Shown here piece by piece: positions 16,594-20,062 of a stretch of 20,062 nt of DNA. The DNA is taken from assembly GCA_003427395.1 (NCBI GenBank), contig BFEA01000457.1, positions 1,210,558 to 1,230,619 of the forward strand, written 5' to 3'. Positions within the stretch are counted from its first letter, which is position 1; every line of letters starts with the position of its first letter. The notes below the pieces were generated by a model that saw nothing but the letters and a program-made list of their open reading frames with translations, was not told the DNA's origin and ran no database searches. This DNA is from Chara braunii (taxonomy: Eukaryota; Streptophyta; Charophyceae; Charales; Characeae). Both the position numbers and the translations under genes were made by a program.

Positions 16594-17129
16594 TATTCGT
16601 TATCGTCGTCCCAATAGTCCCCCGGATCCGAGTCCGAGAAATCGGCTAGACACCAGTCCACCCAGGAGTCGGCCTCCGATCCCTCGTTCAAGGTCCCCCA
16701 AGAACCTCCCTCTCCCCTATCGCCCTCGCTAAGATGGGTAGGTGTGCCTCTCTCTCCCCCTCCCCCTGGTACCCGTAACACCACTCCCCTCTCTCCCAAG
16801 TCCCGAACTGGTCCCGTTCAAGAGTCCCGTTCCCTTGCGGGAGTAGGAACCGTCGTCAGTCCTTGTGGCTCGAGAATCGAAGGCCCTAACCCCTCTCTAG
16901 ACACACTTTCTCTTGCGGGACTTTGCCTCCGGGTAGGTGCCCCCTACAACCCGTGTGGATCAAGAACACTTGGCGACCCCCTCCGGTCCCAAATAGACAG
17001 CGCCCCCAGACCCTCTCGGACCCCTCTCTCCTCTCTCTCTCTCTCCCTCTCGCCCCCTCGAGCAGACCCCCTTACACTATTTTCCCGGACTGTTTTTCTC
17101 CCTCCCCTTTCGTTGTCCTTCACCCTCAT
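16590..17129 (-). pseudogene. ORF1: Arg-rich, Pro-repeat, acidic-tail protein, first gene after the 5' LTR
   Basis: No known family recognised. Start ATG 17127-17129 has an in-frame TGA immediately before it. The frame extends to TGA 16590-16592 through TAG 16944-16946 and TGA 16818-16820, about 179 codons. The N-terminus is strongly charged ('GGEREREREERG'). The middle has two diverged copies of a Pro/Ser-rich unit: 'GSPSVLDPHGL' and 'LGPSILEPQGL', each followed by 'PARE'. The C-terminus is acidic and Trp-rich, with 'SWVDWCLADFSDSDPG' before the final 'YWDDDNEY'. Repeat matches across the first stop support one original gene. Part of the charged N-terminus lies on a CT tract and may be a composition effect. 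Confidence 0.5.
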
Positions 17130-18000
17130 TCAGACCCTTCAGGCAAACTGTGTTCCCCCTGATTTTGTAAATTTTTAGAAATAAACAGGCGTAAACCAAG
17201 CACACACAATGAAGAGGAACAGACCTGGTTTACCCCTCGAAGGCCGAGAGTGAGAGCCGAGATCGCAAGCGGGCCGGAGCGGACCTGCAAAAAGAATCAA
17301 GAAGACAAGCCCCAACACCCGAAGCCCCTCGCACCCGACAAGACCAACAACCAACCCCTCCCCAAAAAAACTCTCGCCGATGCCTCTTGAGAAGAACTGC
17401 GTAGAACCCGATGAAGACCACCTTGAAGCCATGTGTCGAAGGACTTGATGCTGAAAAAATGCAGAATGTCCCAGACTCTCACTACCGCTGCCTGTCATGC
17501 TGGTCCTCCCCCTAGCACCGAGTCCTTTGAGCCAGCCGAGGCCGCGGGAGAAATGCTCATCCCCGACAACAACGCCACTTTGTCGGGCAAGCCTTCCCCC
17601 TCACTCTCTCTTATGGGGGAGGCGCGCACCGCTACTCTTCGGGTCACCTGTGAAGGCCCCCGTCCGCCCTACCAGCGGCTCCTACCCGGCCGCTGCTAGA
17701 TCCAAGGCTCGATACCTGGTCTCCAGTGGGCAACTGTGGAGATGTAGCGACCAACGCTCTCCGAGCCCCACAGCGATAGCAGGTGGGAAAAAGACAGAGT
17801 AAGGAAAGAGGACCCCAAACCCAATCGAGTAGAGGGGACCTCAGAGTGGCTTCTATCTGAGCCAAAGCAGATTCGGCTGCGACTGAACCTGCCCCCTACA
17901 AAACGAGGCTCGAAGGAAAAGGGATACTCTGATTCTCGATCAAACAGAATTGCGCCACTCTAGTTAAGGTTGAACCCGCTGCTAACCAGAGCGGCTCTTA
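17130..18000 (-). other. Leader and 5' LTR inner edge (boundary unresolved)
   Basis: About 870 bp without a supported gene. The right LTR must begin somewhere here or slightly to the right. TG-starting candidates are near 17160-17166 (AT-rich, 'tgtaaatttttag') and 17432 (preceded by CCA, as a primer-binding site would give). Neither CCA nor flanking bases fit a tRNA end that I can recognise, so the primer and exact edge stay open. On the element strand, 'tctttttgcag' and 'attttttcag' resemble splice acceptors, which would allow a spliced leader (inference only). Confidence 0.45.
17191..17233. other. Inverted repeat GTAAACCA ... TGGTTTAC (8-bp perfect arms)
   Basis: Arms at 17191-17198 and 17226-17233 with a 27-nt loop. 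It lies in the leader or LTR-edge region where the primer-binding site is expected. It could be a stem in the transcript leader or a protein-binding palindrome. Eight-bp arms over this length may also be chance. Confidence 0.4.
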
Positions 18001-18026
18001 GCTGGTCTGAGCTCGAGAGGAAAAAA

Positions 18027-18590
18027 AACAAGCACTTTGAGCAGCAGACTGACCCATCCCCAAACAACACATCTAAGCCCGAGCCACTTCTGTCATTTTT
18101 GTCATAACCAGGGTGTTCCCCGACGGGGCCGGGCACCAGCGGAAAATATGCACCTTGAGTCAAGAACCGAACAGTGGCTAAAGCGGAGAGAAGTTCTTCG
18201 AGTCTAGGGCCGACCGGTGGCAAAATAGGAATAAGCACTATGATCCTGGGGCCGAACTGTGGCAAAAACAGAAATAAGCACTTTGAGTCGAGAGCCGAAC
18301 TGTGTGAAAACCGAAACTAGCACTTCTAGTTGAGGACTGAACTGTGGGAAAACAAAAACAAGCACTTTGAGTTGAGGGCCGAACGGAGGCAAGAACACTT
18401 TGAGCCAGGGACCGAACTGTAGCAGAAACAGAAATAAGCACTTTGAATTGAGGACCGAACTGTGGGAAAACAAAAACAAGCACTTTGAGTTGAGGACCGA
18501 ACTGTGGGAAAACAAAAACAAGCACTTTGAGTTGAGGGTCGAACGGAGGCAAGAACACATTGAGCGAGGGACCGAACTTGAGCAATCAGA
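18027..18590. repeat. 42-bp tandem repeat array in the 5' LTR
   Basis: Units start with 'aagcactttgag', followed by 'accgaactgtggnaaaacanaaa'. Successive 'agca' points fall near 18234, 18277, 18319, 18361, 18437, 18479 and 18521, giving a period of 42-43 bp with some shorter units (37-39 bp). The start of the left LTR (1-110) is the end of the same array. Because 42 is a multiple of three, the minus strand stays open with a 14-residue periodic string ('KVLVFVFPQF'), which is a by-product of the repeat. Confidence 0.88.
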
Positions 18591-18599
18591 AAACAGCGC

Positions 18600-19355
18600 C
18601 TGGTCTTGTACCAGCGAGCTCGAAAATAGGATTTTGCTCCTGGTCGAGTTCTGCCACCTCAAACTTACTGCGATCGACACTTAGCCCAGTCTATGGAACT
18701 TGAAATAGCAAGCTTGAAAACGGACACAATCACCTGGTCTCGTATCAGCGAGCTCTAACCCGGCGATCGACACTTGGACCGGCCTACGGTACTCGAAACA
18801 GCCAGCTCGAACACCTCGAACAAAGAGAAGACTGCGCCTGGCCTTGTACCGGCGTGCTCGAAAACAGAAATTTGTTCCAGGTCTTGCCCTAACACCTCGA
18901 GCCTACTGCGATCTGCACTTAGCCCAGTCTATGGAACTTGAAACAGCAAGTCTGAAACCGGACACAATCACCTGGTCTCGTATCAGCGAGCTCTAACCCG
19001 GTGATCGACACTCGGTCCTGCCCACGTTACTCGAAACAGCCAGCTCGAACAGCTCGAACAAAGAGAAGACTGCGCTTGGCCTTGTATCGGCGTGCTTTGA
19101 AAACAGAAATTTGTTCCAGGTCTTGCCCTAACACCTCGAGCTTACTGCGATCTACACTTAACCCAATCTATGGAACTTGAACTGAAACCGGACACAATCA
19201 CCCGGTCTCGTATCAGCGAGCTCTAACCCTGCGATCGGCACTCGGTCCCGCATACAGTACTCGAAACGGCCAGCTCGAACACCCCGAACAAGGAGAAGAC
19301 TACGCCTGGCCTTGTACCAGCGTGCTCGAAAACAAAAATATGTTCCTGGGCTTGC
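18600..19355. repeat. Tandem repeat, ~238-bp unit, about three copies (right LTR)
   Basis: Matches the left LTR repeat in unit and copy number. 'caatcacctggtctcg'-type phrases lie near 18728, 18966 and 19196, giving periods of 238 and 230 bp. The third copy is 8-9 bp shorter than its left counterpart because of an internal deletion near 19180. Confidence 0.85.
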
Positions 19356-19864
19356 CACGGTGAGTTCTAACCCGTCGCGTACACCGCGAGCGAAAGGAGC
19401 TCGTGGAATGGACTCGACAATTGAGCGGGGCGAACTGGTCGGTCGAGAGCCCATCGTACCCCCTCGCTCTCTTTCTCTCTTCCTCCCCCTCTCTCTCTTT
19501 CTCTCTCTTTCTCGATCGCTCGCTCGCGAGACCTCTATTCTCGTCCCTCGCAAAGCTGACCGCGAGTCCCCAGGCTCCCTATTTGCCGAACTCGGACTTG
19601 GACTCGTTCTCCGTGCGCGCCCACCCCCGCATGGCGACCGTCTGGTGTCCAGAGCACGCCCCAGGCTTGCCCGCCGGTAGCAGCTTTCTGCCGGTTGCTT
19701 GTATTTGGCGCCACACCGAGTTCCCTCCCTTCTAGCGACGCGGGTTCTCTTTGCAGGACACGTGCTCCCGGCGCTCCCTCGACCTTTTCTGCCTTCTACG
19801 GAGCGAAGCCGGTCGGCGAGGTATGGAAGGACGAGGCCGACGGGAAGCGGCCTGCTCAGTTGCT

Positions 19865-20012
19865 CTGCCTCTCTCTCTCTCCCCCTCTCTCTATCTCTCT
19901 CTCCCTCTCTCTCTTTCTCTCTCGCTCTCTCCCTCTTTCTCTCTCGCTTTCTTCCTCTTTCTCTCTCGTTTTCTCCCTCTCTCCCTCTCTCACTCTCTCT
20001 CTCTCTCCCCGG
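19865..20012. repeat. CT-rich (GA on element strand) tract, right LTR
   Basis: Counterpart of the tract in the left LTR, with small length and base differences. It is followed by the same 50-bp unique block ('ggatgcgagacagctccg'), which is almost unchanged between the LTRs. Confidence 0.85.
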
Positions 20013-20062
20013 ATGCGAGACAGCTCCGTCCACTGCGTGCGGTGGCCTCGCCCCCTTCGTGC

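Larger units (their letters stand above)
1..20062 (-). mobile_element. Giant Ty3/Gypsy-type LTR retrotransposon, decayed copy
   Basis: The minus strand carries gag, protease, reverse transcriptase, RNase H and integrase in that order, which is the Ty3/Gypsy order (integrase last). The unit lies between direct repeats (1-1592 and 18474-20062) that act as LTRs. The spacing between matching LTR points is about 18.47 kb, which equals the element length minus one LTR. With an LTR of at least 1.6 kb the full element exceeds 20 kb, large for this superfamily. About 6 kb of extra genes sit between the 5' LTR and gag. The copy has many nonsense codons and small indels, and its LTRs differ by about a tenth by eye, so it is an old insertion. 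Neither outer end nor a target-site duplication is in the window. Confidence 0.93.
18474..20062 (-). repeat. 5' LTR of the element (partial, right copy)
   Basis: Direct-repeat partner of 1-1592. It should hold the promoter of the element transcript, which is read leftwards. I could not identify a TATA box or start site with confidence. The LTR certainly extends left through the 42-bp array and right beyond the window, so its length is above 2 kb. Confidence 0.88.

Noticed and set aside
4532-16946. A changed genetic code in which TAG/TAA are read as Gln
   Set aside because: Most genes in the window end at TGA, which made this tempting. But TGA also occurs inside four frames, Gln is mostly coded by CAG/CAA, each gene has only one or two such stops, and there are also frameshifts. 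Ordinary decay explains it better.
16744-17178. 144-codon plus-strand ORF with a repeated 'PCGSR' phrase
   Set aside because: It is the shadow of the Pro-rich repeat of ORF1 on the other strand. The minus frame has the better start context and fits the direction of all neighbours.
17433-17699. 88-codon plus-strand ORF next to the candidate LTR edge
   Set aside because: It runs against the element, has no motif, and lies in sequence likely to be LTR.
17680-17745. tRNA-like B box ('ggctcgatacc') on the plus strand
   Set aside because: The T-stem is imperfect, no proper acceptor stem or CCA end follows, and no A box was found at the right distance upstream.

Overview
The window is almost entirely one giant, decayed LTR retrotransposon of the Ty3/Gypsy type, lying on the minus strand. 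Integrase and gag motifs resemble fungal Gypsy polyproteins (for example the order IN 'MDRGAEF' then 'HPQSNAPVERGH', and a 'VDNGSE' protease). A filamentous fungus is therefore the most likely host. I cannot name the species. No independent host gene, tRNA, rRNA or CRISPR array was seen.

Layout on the plus axis; the element reads right to left. (1) 1-1592 matches 18474-20062 as a direct repeat at roughly nine bases in ten by eye. These are the two LTRs, and both run off the window. The left one is the 3' LTR and the right one the 5' LTR. They hold a 42-bp tandem array, a 238/239-bp tandem repeat in three copies, and a long CT/GA tract. (2) About 1600-4190 is a stretch with no supported gene; it contains the unresolved inner edge of the 3' LTR, a hairpin followed by a T-run, polypurine-tract candidates and scattered N bases. 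(3) 4190-10889 is the gag-pol unit: a gag N-terminal repeat region, capsid, zinc knuckle, linker, protease, reverse transcriptase, RNase H, and integrase with a very basic tail. It is broken by several nonsense codons and small indels. (4) 10909-17129 is about 6 kb of extra coding sequence on the same strand, between the 5' LTR and gag. (5) 17130-18000 is leader and LTR edge.

The upstream block is the unusual part. When ORFs are followed through isolated nonsense codons, it resolves into about ten small genes. From 15978 down to gag, each gene overlaps the next by up to 26 nt or is separated from it by at most 19 nt. Five of them (ORF4, 5, 6, 7 and 10) are diverged paralogs sharing an 'IFLSKEG...LGQ'-type block and, in ORF4-6, a 'YTxCVD' block. 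One (ORF3) is a tandem duplication of another unknown domain, broken by expansion of a 32-bp repeat. I recognise no known family in any of them. A compact, polycistron-like set of paralogous accessory genes upstream of gag in a eukaryotic LTR element is, to my knowledge, not a standard arrangement.

This copy looks dead. I count 16 internal stop codons, several frameshifts, a zinc knuckle that has lost its last Cys, and a reverse transcriptase active site reading FLDE. Most stops are TAG/TAA of a kind that C-to-T change would produce.
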